Shown in pieces: positions 14,452 through 27,130 of a stretch of DNA of 64,000 nucleotides. Numbering within the stretch: the first letter of the stretch is position 1; every line of letters starts with the position of its first letter. The stretch is from Limanda limanda (lineage: Eukaryota; Chordata; Actinopteri; Pleuronectiformes; Pleuronectidae): assembly GCF_963576545.1 (NCBI RefSeq), contig NC_083646.1, positions 12,358,991-12,422,990 on the forward strand, read 5' to 3'. Both the position numbers and the translations under genes were made by a program. A model generated the notes under the pieces. That model saw only the letters and a list, made by a program, of their open reading frames with translations. It had not been told where the DNA came from and did no database searches.

Positions 14452-14727
14452 CCAAGGCACAACAGCCCCCTTATGAAAACACAGAGATCCAGATTTTTAT
14501 TCGATCTGCACCAACTAGCACATACTCATCAATATCAGTTCCCTAAACCTGCCTAATCTTTTTTATCAAGATCCAGGAATTATTCTGATAAATGAACGAA
14601 AATTATGAAAAACACTCGATCTCACAATGTTAGAAAATATGTCAAGGTTTCTTTATGGATCCTAACACAAGTTTCGTAGAAATCAGTCCAACAAACAGGG
14701 GTGAAAACATAACTTCATTGGCAAAGG
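14452..14727 (+). repeat. Dispersed repeat, copy 1 of a two-copy pair
   Basis: CCTCCACCAAGG, CCCCCTTATGAAAAC, CCAGATTTTTATTCGATCTG and CACCAACTAGCACATACTCA occur in the same order and orientation as in 49077-49405, with scattered substitutions. The copy ends near CCAACAAACAGGGGTG. No coding potential is evident. I recognise the phrases from a common teleost repeat but cannot name its class. Confidence 0.65.
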
Positions 14728-14928
14728 TAGGGCTGCAAATCATTATTAGTTTTTGTATCAACATTTTTGCAATTCTAATATTTAGCATTTTAATGCTAAT
14801 AAGAACTTTGTTTGCATTAGCTTAGTAAAACTTTTGGTTGATTGACTTATTGATAAATAAACTTACTGCTTCAACCCACTAACATTTTACCATAATAATT
14901 TGAATCCATATAATTGCTTCTAGTCACA

Positions 14929-15000
14929 GTAGAGCTATAACTAATTAAATAATTAATTATTAATCTCTGCACTTTTTAATTTATTGATTATTTGTGGGGG
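14929..15000. mobile_element. MITE-like terminus fragment
   Basis: TAGAGCTATAACTAATTAAA followed by ATTAATTATTAATCTCTGCA and TTATTGATTATTTG resembles the end of the abundant fish MITE that begins 'tagggctgcaactaa'. A related start, TAGGGCTGCAAATCATTATT, lies at 14726. No opposite end or duplication was found. Confidence 0.4.
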
Positions 15001-16689
15001 GATTTAATTTCCAGCAGCTCAAAATCACGTCTTAACATGGCCTTTCTAAAAATAAACATATTCAACAACGATATAAAACTGAAGTATTTGAAGACAAATC
15101 CCTCAAAACTAGCGATGAGATGCAGCACATACTGGCTCTCAGCACAGAAACACCCACTGGCCAAGATGTAAAGCCAAGAACAGGATCCCTCATAAAGAAA
15201 CAGCAAGAATCTCAAGGAAAGAACCCACACACACTCACACACACACAGTCTACACACACACATACACACTAAGAGGCCCATTGTCTGATCTGAAGAGAGA
15301 CTCGAGTAGTACGATGATGCAGCGACGGACAATGAGGACGAGAAGAGGAAGTGATGGCGAGAGGCCGAGCCAACAAAGAGGCAACAGGAGAGACGGAGAG
15401 GCAGAGCGAGGAAGGGGAGGGCCGAGCAACAGATACTCAGCTAGAGAGAGAGAGAGAGACAGAGAGAAGGAACAGGCTGAAACATCCAGGAGGAGTGCAA
15501 TGTCTGTAGGACACCATCGATCCAACACTGACAGAAATAGACAGCCAGACCATAACCAAGAGAGACACTGAGACACACTGACACACAGCAGTGCCGCTGA
15601 CCCCCCCCCACACACACACACATACAGCAGCAAGAGCCATTCACACATGAGCCAGCACACACACTCTTATTCCACACATGAGCAGTAATACACACATTCA
15701 CATGCATTCTGAACATATTGACAGCTTGAGACCAAAACGAGATGTTGCATTGGCACCGGTCACAAAAGTCTCTATGTGTTCGCCAAAGATATTAAATATA
15801 TATATTTTTGGGTTTGTTGCACCTGAGTTCAGTCAACAGCACCACATGAATTATTGTATTCTTCATGTAACCTATATATTTAAATTTATTTCCACCTTAT
15901 TCCAATCATGCTCCTCATTTCGGTGCTTCTCGCCTTACATTGCGAAACATACTAATTTTCTAACGACAGCTTGTGCACTTACATTAAAGTAAATCTGTGC
16001 ACTTTGATAAACACACGAGCGTAAAACCCTCAGCGGGACTATAAAGACAAAAAGTAAGTTAACCTGATAATTTGAGGGCAGTGTCCCAGTCTGACATTAA
16101 TCTTCTTGCAGCAAACAGACTTTCTGTGAGTAAACAGAGACGCCAGACTGCAGCACTGTTCTCAACTGAAGTTTATATTTACTCAAGCTTTTTAGTACTT
16201 CCACAGCAGTGAAAGGTACAATTTGAGAACATGAGATGCTGTGCAAACACAATAAGATTTGGTCAATATGACGGAAATCATTATCACAATATTAAAACAA
16301 AATTGTTTGTCTATATCACAATATGGAAAATGATTAAAAAATAAGTCAAGATAGATTCAAGTGCATCAGACTGACTTCTTCACATATGTAAAACCTACAC
16401 TTCAAATGATTCATGTTGTAGTTTTAAATTGCAATCTGCTTGGAATGATGAATATGGATCAACCTTGTATTGATAAAGCTATACTTTCTCCTGAGCTGAA
16501 ATGATTTCCAACAGAAAAATAACCTTCAGCAATTTCTATAATAAATTAATTGTTCAAGTTTTGTATTCAGCAAAAAATGTTATATAATATAGAACCATAA
16601 TATTTTATGGTTTCGAGAATTTTAGACCATTCCGTTTATTATCATTGTAAACTGAATGATTGGAGGTTCAATGTTTTGAAATAAATAAT

Positions 16690-16733
16690 TGTTAGTTGTA
16701 ATCAATAATCTACATAATCATTAGTTGCAGCCC
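16690..16733. mobile_element. MITE-like terminus fragment, opposite orientation
   Basis: TTGTTAGTTGTAATCAATAA leads to CATAATCATTAGTTGCAGCC and a CCC end, the reverse orientation of the 'gggctgcaactaatgatta' MITE end. Its partner end may be in the AT-rich sequence to the left, but I could not define it. Confidence 0.4.
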
Positions 16734-17284
16734 CAATGACCTTACCGTACTTTGTTATTCAAAAAGAATAAATCAATTCAGAGTTTCTTTTTTACTTACC
16801 GTTAAGGTTCTTGCAATTATTAAATCATCAGACGAATAACGGTCAAGTATTTTGACAAAACGATCTCTTCAATTATTATCCAAACAAACATTTTCTTGTT
16901 GCTCTGCGAAATTATAATTGCCTTGTGTCCTCACATTTTACTGACAAACAGAGAAATGCAACAAGTGAACAACTGTCAGAATAATCGATAATGAAAATAA
17001 TAATTGGACGCAGCTCTACACACATGACCCCTCGCTCTACACGCAGAGACAACACACAACAGACGACCTCACACTTTAGACAAACTATGGCACCGAACCC
17101 CCGACACCAAACAGAGCAGCACTGTGAACCACGTCAGCCTGATGATCGAGCTGTAAACTCCCGTCGTGAATCACAGATTTACCGACTGTTTACCACCGAC
17201 ACATCAGACCAGTTGATTGTCAGTTTTACCGACTGGAGGAGAGTGCATCGTGTGTAGCGAGCGTTTCTGCCTCCCCCCCCTCCC

Positions 17285-17400
17285 CTGGCCTGGCTGGGGC
17301 TGATTAAAGCCCTATGCTGAAACAAGGTCATAATTCACTTAGCCATTTCCCAATTTCCGCATAATTACCCTGCTGCTTCACGAGCGCGCACGAACACACA
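17285..17400. other. Candidate conserved non-coding element
   Basis: Complex non-repetitive sequence (GGCTGATTAAAGCCCTATGC, CAAGGTCATAATTCACTTAG, TTTCCGCATAATTACCCTGC) with a nuclear-receptor half-site-like AAGGTCA and ATTA cores. The assignment rests on texture only. Confidence 0.22.
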
Positions 17401-19985
17401 TTGCACGCACACACTCGCACCGACGCTCAGACACAAACACATTTCCTCTCTGATTTGTGTCATTACCGAGAGGAGAATGGTTAAAAGGTTCCAGAGTTGG
17501 CGTCTTAGTGACAGCTTAAATGGATAAAACCTCAATTAAAAGACTCTGCCGCTCTCTCTCTCTCTCTCTCTCTGTGTGGATTGAATAAGCATAATTCTGT
17601 GTCCTCTGCAGTCTAGTGAAGAGAGGACCCTGTCTTACCCCCCCTCTGGCTGCTAAATCAACTTTACAATCAAGACTTTCTTAGAGTTTGCCACAATTGA
17701 TACAGAAAAACCTGTTACAGAGAAGCCATCTTTGGAATAACACATTTCCCGTCCGCTCACAAGTCAGATCTGAACTTGTTTTGATGAACCGATAACGACG
17801 TCCATAATCAAAGCTCAACAATAAGCATAATTTCTGCCCAGCGAGCAGTGACAATGGAAGTTGTTTTTGCCAGTGCAGTGTCTCCCCTCCCTGCTGCGTC
17901 TCTGTATAGTCCTGGCTGGCGACAGTTGATTCCTGGTGTGTGCGTGTGTGTGTGTTTGTGTTTGATGAAAACAGCTGCATTCTCACATGCGACTGTATTG
18001 TCGTTATGAGGAGGATTCCTAATTGTCCCGTCAGTAGAGTTTGTTAACGCTAGATCACGCCGCTCTGGCTCAGCATATGGCCTCAGACTGCTGCTACGCC
18101 GCTATCATTAGCCACGTCACCAACACACCATATGAGCATCTGGTGTGTGTGCGCGTGTGTGTGTGTAACCCCACCACCACCAAAAGAAACCCCCCAACAA
18201 TGCTGGCAGGGAATAGAGTCGACATCACATAGAGCACACTGGCTTACAAGTACAAACACACACACAGGTTTACACAGCTTAACCAGGACCTCTGAAATTA
18301 AGTTTAGCCTCATTAGGCCTCGGGCCCCATAAGGTCTACTGGTCTTGACAAGTTCCCTGCATACCGGGTAAGGTCCTATGAGGTGACAAAAACAAGTACA
18401 CCTACACACACACAAACATACGCACACACACACACAATGAGTGCTTTAGAACAGCTTGTAAACCTCACAGCCTTATGAGCACCTGATTACACCGCTGCAG
18501 CTTAGGCATCAGCTCAGAGAATAATGTTAATAACAACAACATTGGGTGTGTATCTCCCAACATGTGTGCGTGTGTGTGTGGGTCTGTGTGTGTATTCCTG
18601 TGTTGTGCCTCCCGTGCCCGACGCTGTGGGATTTGTTCTCTGTGGATAATTTGTTCAAATTTAACACCTGGCTGAGGAAGATTAATTCTTTACCTAAAAT
18701 CTACAGCGGTCATCCAATGATTTGGCGGTCAAGAAAAATCCATTCGTCTCAGACGGTTGTTTTTTTTAAACTTAGAATCAGCTCGACTCTGACACAGCTC
18801 CTCTTCTTACTGGAGGGAGAGAAATTATTACCAAGAAAAACGAAGAACAAAACCGACCTGAAGAGACACAACAGTAACTCGAGTTTTCCATGTTTTTACA
18901 TTAACCCTGTAGACACTGTCCTGTGACGAGCATTTCACATAATCACTGGGTGAGTGAAGAGGAAGCACAGAGGAGTTCATCGAAAGTCTGTAATCTGCTC
19001 ATGTCAATAAAGTTCTGGAGCTGGAAAACAAAGAAGTAGACGTAGTTGTTTGCGCAAAAGATTAATGGAGAGGCCTCAGAAAATGAAATGTATTTATAGG
19101 AATCACATAAGCAGCCACCTTTCCTTGTGTGTATCGAGGACCACTATGAGCTGGAGGTGAACACAGAGTCGGTCTATCCCCTTATTCTGTGCCAGTTGTT
19201 TTTCAGAAGTTGAACCCGATTTTGGCCGCGATCTTTACAGCTTTATCTGTGGAAGCGAACAGCCGCTCTGCTGCTGCCAGCGTGAATCGGACTGGTGCAG
19301 CCAAGCAGTTAATGTGGACAGCGACAGAGTCGGGAACAGAGAAGGGATTGCAGCACGTTTGGAACTCGCCACGTTTTCACACCTGTTCACAGCTGGACGG
19401 AGACAGAGGAGCTTTGGACAGTCGCAGTGGTTTCTGGCGACGTGGGCCGGCCTTGTCCTAACACCCGAGAGGAGCTTTTAATCACGTTCAGACTGTCCAA
19501 GACAGCGTTTCTGAGAGTCACCGGCAGCCTTAACACAGGGGAGAGCGAGGAGAGTGATCACTCACACTCTCAGGTCACACCTCTGGGTAATTTAGACTGT
19601 CCTATCTGGCTGACGGCAAAGGGAACTCCACACGAGAGAGAACCAACGCTGGGATCGCATTCATCAAGCATCACAGATTAGGAAACGTGTGTCGTAACCC
19701 ATTCAGAAGTCTCGGAGTGTTTCATACTCAGCCGCGGAGATAAAAACATTTTATCGGCTTTTAACTGACAAAAAAAGTCTGTCAGCCTCAGCGCGGCTCT
19801 ATAAGCTGGGAGCGGTTCCCAGCAGGTGGCAAATGATAAACATACATGCACAATTCTCCAGACGTCAAAATATTAAACACAAGAATATTTGATTTCAAAC
19901 CAGAATCTAAAGACGCCGACTGGATTTAATATTTCCAATTTAACGTGACTGATTTTATCTGGGGTGCCGCGCTCCATCCCAAGTT

Positions 19986-20009
19986 CATCTAATATGCAGC
20001 AATTAGATG
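19986..20009. repeat. Palindromic ATTAGATG site
   Basis: CATCTAAT and ATTAGATG are exact inverted 8-mers around an 8-bp spacer (ATGCAGCA), inside a complex non-repetitive block at 19925-20150. Paired ATTA cores could bind homeodomain dimers; function is inferred only. Confidence 0.6.
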
Positions 20010-22222
20010 TGATGGGGAGGGAGAGATTCTGCATTCATTTATGACTTTCTGGGATTTCGGCAGTGTCATGAATCACATGAATCACCACTCTAAGCTCTGA
20101 TAATGATACCTCCCAAGTAAATCCATATCACTTTATCAACGCATATTGGTTCTGCATGCACTGTCCTTGATGCTTCAGCCAAACGACACAGAAACCTGCA
20201 CAGACCTTAAACACAGAACGACAGCAGCAGCAAAATATCATTATTTAAACCCACAGTCGTAAGAAATTACAAGACCAGAAAAACATGTTTTAGCACAAAA
20301 AGCGTTTCTCATATACTCAATTTATTTGGGTTGCTCGTCCATATATATATATTTCCACTTACTCAAACCTATTATTTTTGTATTTCTCACTGTCTGGCAG
20401 AGCAGAAAATGTGTGTGCAGCTCTCAGCTTGTGAATTCACTGCAGCCCACCAGGCTACACCCCCACCTCCCTTGAGGTTGGCTACCAAAAATAAATTCTC
20501 AGAAGGTGGGAAACACTAGTGACACTATTTTCTGTGTTTTATTTCCTTTTGCCTGCAACAACTATCTAGATCATCTGGCCGTTGTATATTTAAACTCCTA
20601 AATTTAACTAATCACCACTTGTTTCACTTGATGATGATGATTATGATTACAATAAAATAGTAATTAAAGCCGAATCGTATTTATTGCTCAGCGTGTTTAG
20701 GATGATTCATTAAAAAAATATATAAAAAAGAAGCAGCGTAATCCTTGTCTGAGGTAGCAACGTTTTCAATTCCAGCCAAACATTCGGCTAAATACAGCCT
20801 GCAAAGCATCTCCACTGAGCCACCAGCATGGAATCAGCAGTCACTTAAATCAATACCAATCCTCGACCAGGCATTTATACCTGTAAGACCCTTTACTTCG
20901 TGTCAGGCTTGATCGGAATTAACCCGACTCAGTTTCTGCTCTCACATAAGCTTAGTCTTAGCGCCGTAACATCCCTAAAATCCCTAAAATCCCTATGAAA
21001 CACACTCCTTAGGGTCTCACCCATTACACTGACCAGTTAGCGTTTGATTCAAACCAGCACGACCACAGAACATCCGCACCCGACGCTACGCTTCAGATTA
21101 GCTCATATGAGCAAAAGGGCCTTTGAGGAAATGAAGGAACAGCAAGGAAAACAGGGTGGGCCTTGTGCTTGTGAGAATCGTGTGTGTGTGGAAGTGTATA
21201 TTGCATTTGAAGGCATCGTAAGAGGAATGACACTAAAGAGGTTTTGGTCAAAATCTAAAAGTGTGTTTAAAAGAAAAGACAAAGAAACGTGCAGGTGAGC
21301 TGAGGTGAAGGAAAACCAGAAACCTCAAAAGCGAGGCGACATATTTTCCAGCACTGGAAAGATTTAGTCCAAGTTAATTTGACAGTGAAGGAGTCTCACA
21401 ACATTAAACCGCACCGTTCCCAAAATACCAGCACCCCAAGAGTGCTTTCCCATCAGGCAATTGGAGGATGAGAGAAAAACAGAGGTGGGAGCACACTCCT
21501 GAAATATAGCTCATCCACAAATAGAAAAGAAAAAACAAGGATAAAGGACAAGAAAATAATTCATTTTTTAACTCCTTTCTTGTAAATGTCCCTTATTGCT
21601 GGGCGCAGCGAGCAGACAACCTAACCTGTCCAATCAGAAAAATGTATTAACACACACACACACACAAACACACACACGCACACACACACAAAACCACTGG
21701 ATCGTATTATGCAAACAGTAGTAATCCATCACACAGGTGTTCCCTACTGCTTCTAATTAATGATGTCTCTATGCAACTGTCTACAAACACCACACACACA
21801 CACACACACACACACACTTTCACAACCACACAACGCCACCCAAACCAGAGGCTACTCACTCGTTCACTATGTGGCCTTATTATTCGTTACTGCTATCATT
21901 GGTCTGATCGCTCGGCGCAACTGTTGTTATGATCGAGGAGATTGTGCGTTTTTGTCGCACACACACACACACCATAGTGGTAGCTGACATACGTAGCGGC
22001 CACACAAACGTCTGTGATGGATGGGTTGTACCCACTCGCTCAGCCAGGCCTTGTGATGGTGAGTGAGTAATACGCTGCTTTGTGCAGATATTCATAAATG
22101 TAAATGTTGTTGTCCTAAGTGGGGCTTGGAGACAGATAGGTTTGTGTTGCTGTCAAGGGGGGGGGTGGTTGATTGGCCTGTTTAATCCTCTCGTCTGCAT
22201 CTATGTTTCCTTCTACTCCCAA

Positions 22223-22225
<3 letters not shown>

Positions 22226-22260
<35 letters not shown>

Positions 22261-22265
22261 ACACA

Positions 22266-22304
<39 letters not shown>
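22226..22304. repeat. (CA)n / CATA compound microsatellite
   Basis: CA run interrupted by TACA at about 22255 and 22271. Nearby CA runs lie at 21651-21690, 21791-21817 and 21959-21971, so the 21.6-22.8 kb interval is a microsatellite cluster. Confidence 0.94.
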
Positions 22305-22309
<5 letters not shown>

Positions 22310-22702
22310 AATATGAACTAGGTCTGTGCTATGGCACCTAATGTAAGAACTCAGTGTGTAGATCAGTGCACCAGCCAAGCATTATCATCATTATTATGAT
22401 AACTCTCCTCCCCCCACTGTATTACAATTCAACAGAAAAACCAATCTGTATTCCTCCTGATTTCCTCCCTCCTCGAGTCAACCCCACAGTATTTCCTCCT
22501 CTCTTCTCATATTCTTGCATTATTTCTCTCCTGGCCTGCGTGACGTGTCTCTGCGCACTCTGACGAGCTGGATGAATATAAAACAAGTTCCACCTTGGCT
22601 TCGATTACCACACATATGCAGGTGAATTTATATGAGGGGGAAATTCTGCCTGCCATGGCTGGCTTAATTCCAGTGGCATGCGCTGAGGTGACAGTGTCAT
22701 GG

Positions 22703-22713
22703 ACACACACACA

Positions 22714-22752
<39 letters not shown>
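22703..22752. repeat. (CA)n microsatellite
   Basis: CA run of 50 bp with one CAGA interruption at its start. Confidence 0.93.
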
Positions 22753-22755
<3 letters not shown>

Positions 22756-24444
22756 TGTAAACCCCAAGCACACAAACCCATCCAGACAGTGGGTTTATTC
22801 AAAACCTTAATCGCTTCCAAAATATACAACTGATAAATTGAGAGATATCACCAGAAATCTATTATGCAGATCAGTCTGCTGCGTTATTGGATCACACACT
22901 TGCACACGTACATATGCATGTACACACTCGTGCACACGCACAGACCCACACTCACAGCAGTGGTTAATTGCCAGGTGGTGGGGGATAATGTGTGATTTAA
23001 CGGACTGATGGATTTGTTTTTGTTTGAGTCACACATGAGTGAACAGAGACATCTGTAATAGGGCAAACACACGCAGAAAATAGTGCACACCATTATACAC
23101 ACATTCGTGCCCAGGGATATCAGTGACAAGTGACTGATAGGCACCGGCAAGAGCCTCTGTGCAAGATGCAAACACAGGAAATGATCCATCTCCTCAAAGT
23201 TTAAAAAACTCCAGAGCAGGGACATGTGCATGTGAATGTGTACACAAACATAATCCTAAATTTATGCGAATACATGTGAGCGTGTGTGTGTGTGTGTATG
23301 TGTGTGTGTTTATGTTGGTGTGTGTGAAGCAGTTAATCCTTGGTAACAGTCTCAGCCTGTCTCTCGTGGTTGATGAGTCGCTCGGGGTCAGACGCTGGTT
23401 GAGGAACTGCAGGGTCCTGAGGCTTTACAATGTGTTTACCACTCAAACTGACAACTATACTACAGCTTATTACTGGCCTTCGAAAAAACTCAACACTGCG
23501 AGTTAGAGAAACTCCAGAGAGGCCCGTTGCCGGCGGCCAATGACGCGGCAGCCAAGCCTACAAACGCTGCATGGTGAATGCCATGAAAAAAAAAGAAAGG
23601 CTGTGAATCGGATCTCTGCCATTGAAAATGGCTCAAACGTGTATGAAAGAGTAGATTAGATAGGTTATCCTGCAGTTTATCTCTCTTTTGTGTGCCATGG
23701 TCTGTGGGCCCTTTGTCTCTTGACTCACTAAGTGGACTGAATTGAAAAAAAGTTATCCCCATGCACTCACCGCTCATACATTGTCATTGTGAATGTGTGC
23801 AGTGAGACAGCGAGTGAGAAGAGAGTGAGAGTCAGAGATGGGAGGATCAGGGATGAGGCAGGTCCGCTGAGATGCACGGTTCTTTAATTAACCGCAGTCT
23901 TTTATAAAAAGACAGAGAGATACGAAGGCTCACACTGCAGGGGCTGAGAATATTCTGCCGCTGGGGTGAAAACAGTAGTGGCAGTGGACGTGTGGAGAGA
24001 GAGATGAGAGACTGCGGGCCTCTGCAATGCTCAGGCCCGGGACGCTCAGGTTAAAGGTCAGTGCTACCCCAGACGCCTTTACTCATCCCTCTGCTTTGCC
24101 TCAAACACCAGCTGCAGCTTCATTTCAAGCAGTAAACACACGACGGAGAACAGCTGACTGAGGATACAGACGACCAAGGTTAAAACTGCTGGCGTTACGT
24201 GGAACTGATTATACCGAGGTCCCGGGTTCATCTTCCTTCCCCTTCATGCCTTGAGGCACTTTTTTTCCCACACATTTTATCTTAATCAACTTCTGTCTCT
24301 CGTATGAAACCCAAAGGTGGAATTTCATTAGCATCAAATCATTACTGAGGGAAAAAAAAAATTGAAATTGAAACCGAGAACTCTTTACATTAAGAGTTGC
24401 AGAAAAATATCAGCTAAACTGCACCAGAAGCGACTACGCGAGGG

Positions 24445-24505
24445 AATATTAGTTTCTCGATAATGTGCGGAAATAATTTTCTCACATTCCAGGGAAACTA
24501 ATATT
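24445..24505. repeat. 12-bp perfect inverted repeat in efna3 intron
   Basis: AATATTAGTTTC (24445-24456) and GAAACTAATATT (24494-24505) are exact reverse complements with a 37-bp spacer. It sits about 1.6 kb into the presumed efna3 intron 1. I saw no target duplication, so it is not called a transposon. Confidence 0.8.
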
Positions 24506-24554
24506 GTTTGCAGAATCGCAGCACAACCAATAACCTTATTTTTTTCCCTTCCCT

Positions 24555-24586
24555 ATTACTTTACGCAGCTCTTCGTGTAAAGTAAT
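24555..24586. repeat. 10-bp perfect hairpin in efna3 intron
   Basis: ATTACTTTAC and GTAAAGTAAT flank a 12-nt loop (GCAGCTCTTCGT). Only 49 bp separates it from the inverted repeat at 24445-24505. The pairing could be an RNA hairpin, or a pair of half-sites for a transcription factor (ATTA homeodomain-like cores occur in both arms). Confidence 0.75.
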
Positions 24587-26051
24587 TCCGCCGCGAGGCA
24601 TAAATTCACCGGCATCTCGTGGTTTTATTTCACACAGTAAAGTTAAAAAAAATCGTTAGCTTAGAGTTATTGTGGGAGAAAACAAAATCAGTTTTCGCGT
24701 GGTTTACGTCTTTAATAAGCGGCGTCGTAAAGTGCTCCTCATCTCAGGAGAACAGTAGTTTCTAGCGAAGGGGTAAATTCCACACGCTGGAGTGTCGCCT
24801 GGCAGCCGGAAACATAGCTCACACATGAGACAGGCTACGCTGCAAGATGGAGAACGGAATGGAAGGAGTGTGTCGGTGTGTGACATGCGCTCTGGTGCAT
24901 CACCGAGGCCGACAATTCAGGTTGGTTTTTATTTTTATTTTGCTTGGTTTTTTAACTCTGTGTAGCGGCCTTGGGTGCAATCAAGGGCTCTATATAAATC
25001 CAAGTCCTTTTTTTATTATTATCGATTGTTGCACTACTTTATGACCTTGAAATAGGCTTGAAACTCGCTGAAACGTCCTCTAATCCTTAAAAATCTGAAG
25101 ATATTTCAGGTCAATTTAAGCATTCGGTTACAAATTAGCGACAAAATATGTGCAGGGCCACCTGGGAATTTAGCTAATGAGATGTGGACAAACACATTCA
25201 GACACGGTGACACACAGATAGTGCATGAACTTACAAGATTGTGAATCCTAGGAGGAGAGGGGATCAGTGTGTTGCTACAGACCGACACTACATTCTTAGG
25301 AATCCAGCAGCAGAGCCATGGACTCACAAGGACAGTATTAAAAAGGCAGCTTTCAGGAAGAAAAAGAAGAGGGGGACAGAAGAGAGAAAAGCATTTCACT
25401 CGCATCGAGATAGGGCCGAGGAGCGAGGGATTAGAGGGATAACAAAAAGGCCAACGGACTGAGTGTAAACAAGAAAGGGGGGTTAGAGGAGGATAGAAGG
25501 AGAGAGCAAGTGTGGAGAGAGGCAGCGCAGAGGAGAGATTGAACAGTGACACTGCTACAACACAATGGGGTCAGGATGAAGAAGCGCTCCTAATTGAACC
25601 AGATAGAGGAGAAGACAGAGATAGAGCCCCTGAAAGACTGAAGAGAGGAGGAGGAGAGGAGGAGGATCACATGTGACTCTTTTTTTGCACTTTCTACTCC
25701 TCAACCATGGAAGAAACTTGATGAATGATGTGGACACATATTTTCTGGATATGTCCAAGCAGCTGTGCATGTGAGGGTGTTGAGAAGATGCTTAGGGAAG
25801 CACCATGACCCCACAGCCGGGGGTCTGCACTTTAAAAAAAAGGGGGGTTCAGAGTTTGTGTGGATCTAAATCATTTCTTCCACGTAGGAGAAAGAGAGTT
25901 ACATTCCGATGGAGACATATGGAAAAGAAAAACTGCAATAAATCACAAAGGATTGAGGGTACGAGGCTGACACATCTGGCAGTTGAAGGCCTAACATCTG
26001 TATTTCCCCCTCCTCTTTTAAACCAGGTGGAGGAAAGGGATCCTGGGAGAT

Positions 26052-26072
26052 CACACACACACACACACACAG
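26052..26072. repeat. Short (CA)n tract just inside efna3 intron 1
   Basis: On the gene's sense strand this is a GT run starting about 19 bp after the splice donor. GT-repeat RNA near donors can bind splicing factors, so its length might affect exon 1 splicing; this is inference. Confidence 0.9.
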
Positions 26073-26091
26073 TAGGAAATGGGGGTCTTAC

Positions 26092-26204
26092 TGTATGTTG
26101 GAGCTGTTCCAGTAGACCGAGTGTCTGTTGGCTGACACCTGGAGCACGCTGGCCCAGGTGAGACTCGTAAGCACCCAGAGAGACAGCACCGCCACCACAG
26201 CCAT
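26092..26204 (-). CDS. efna3: Ephrin-A3-like, first coding exon (partial gene)
   Basis: Seen: reading the minus strand from the ATG at 26204 gives 37 codons plus two bases, ending at a consensus donor (CA|GTAAGA, GT at 26091-26090). The peptide has a hydrophobic signal sequence (about residues 1-24, with VVAVLSLWVLTSLTW) and then ANRHSVYWNSSNI, the start of an ephrin receptor-binding domain with a possible N-glycosylation site. An in-frame TGA at 26288-26286 lies upstream, no other in-frame ATG intervenes, and the start has A at -3 and G at +4. Known: ephrin-A proteins are GPI-anchored cell-surface ligands of EphA receptors used in axon guidance and tissue boundaries; human EFNA3 has RHAVYWNSSNQHL here, and the split codon beginning CA fits H or Q next. 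Inference: the gene is efna3 or a close paralogue. I recognised no exon 2 (motif like NDYLDIYCPHY) at 1-26091, so intron 1 probably runs past the window edge. A GT tract lies about 20 bp inside the intron. Confidence 0.85.
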
Positions 26205-26859
26205 GCTCCCCCCGTGTCCTCCCGCGGCCTCCGTCCCCCTCCTCCGTCCTCCTCTGGTCTCCCTTCGGCCACTCTCTCGGTCCCTTCACCCCACCAAGCC
26301 ACACGACTCAAACATCCCAGCAAGTGCCTGGAGCAGACGGGAGGAGACACACACACACAAAAAGAAAGAAGAAAGAAGCTTCATGCATGCATCTGGTTAA
26401 TAAGTGTTGTAAAAACTCCTAAAGTCTATTGTCTCCCCCTCCACCTCCAACCCCCTTTTTTTCCTCCCCCTATACAGCACACACATAGCCCTCCCCTTCC
26501 TTAAAAAAAAAAAAAAAAAAAGAAAGATCCGTGGGGTTCTAACAAGGGGAGGAGGAGGAGGAGGGGGTCCTCGGTCCTCTCTTCTCACCGGGATCTGCAG
26601 CTTGTGAGCCCGCCAGAGGAGCGTGGGAGGCCGGGGCGCTGGAGCTCCTCCCGGGCATGAAGCGGATCCCGTCCGGCTCCCTCTGGGAAACAGTGGCTGA
26701 CGTGAAGATGAAAATTGAAGAAATCAGCTTCCAAAATTAAAAAAAAAAATTGCAAACAAGTCCTCCTCTTCTTCTTTTCTTTCTTTCTCTTTTCTCTAAG
26801 TGGTCTGCAGCTCTCCTCCTTCCCCGGTCTCCTGCTCGCCACCGGCTCCACTCAGCAAG

Positions 26860-27130
26860 TCAAGCAGCGACTTTCATTAGGTCTCCAGGACTCGATCCGA
26901 CAACCATCGTTTACGGTGTGTGCAGCCTGCCAGCCCGTCTCTCTCATCCCCTCCCTCTCTCTCTCTCCCTCTCTCTCCTCTCTCTCTCTCTCTCTCTGTT
27001 TGGTAGGCAGCACTCGTTCACTTTCTGACTCCGCCCACAGCCAGCGACAAAAGCGCATTCCTCCGGTAGTATAGTGACCGAGCTGCAGACGCATCAGGCA
27101 TCACTGCGACTGCTGCGAGTTTTCTATCTG
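26860..27130 (-). promoter_or_regulatory. Candidate efna3 promoter / first-exon leader
   Basis: The segment lies 0.65-0.9 kb upstream of the efna3-like ATG. It combines a CT-rich tract (about 26940-26999, a GA tract on the sense strand), a GC-box-like CTCCGCCC near 27029, several CpGs and no obvious TATA box. That pattern suits a TATA-less vertebrate promoter. The transcription start cannot be placed from sequence alone. The A run at 26502-26521 would fall in the 5' UTR or just upstream of it. Confidence 0.25.

Noticed and set aside
15281..15571. Arg/Ser/Glu-rich 96-codon frame resembling an RS-domain protein
   Set aside because: The composition follows from GA-rich DNA (AGAGAG). The opposite strand has longer frames, and there is no RRM or other domain.
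19189..19461. 90-codon frame as a possible small gene
   Set aside because: No recognisable motif. The codons look like ordinary non-coding sequence, and it is interrupted without a splice site I can support.
25849..26356. Gly/Arg-rich frames overlapping efna3 exon 1 on the minus strand
   Set aside because: They are out-of-frame shadows. The ephrin frame has the recognisable RHSVYWNSSN motif and a proper donor.
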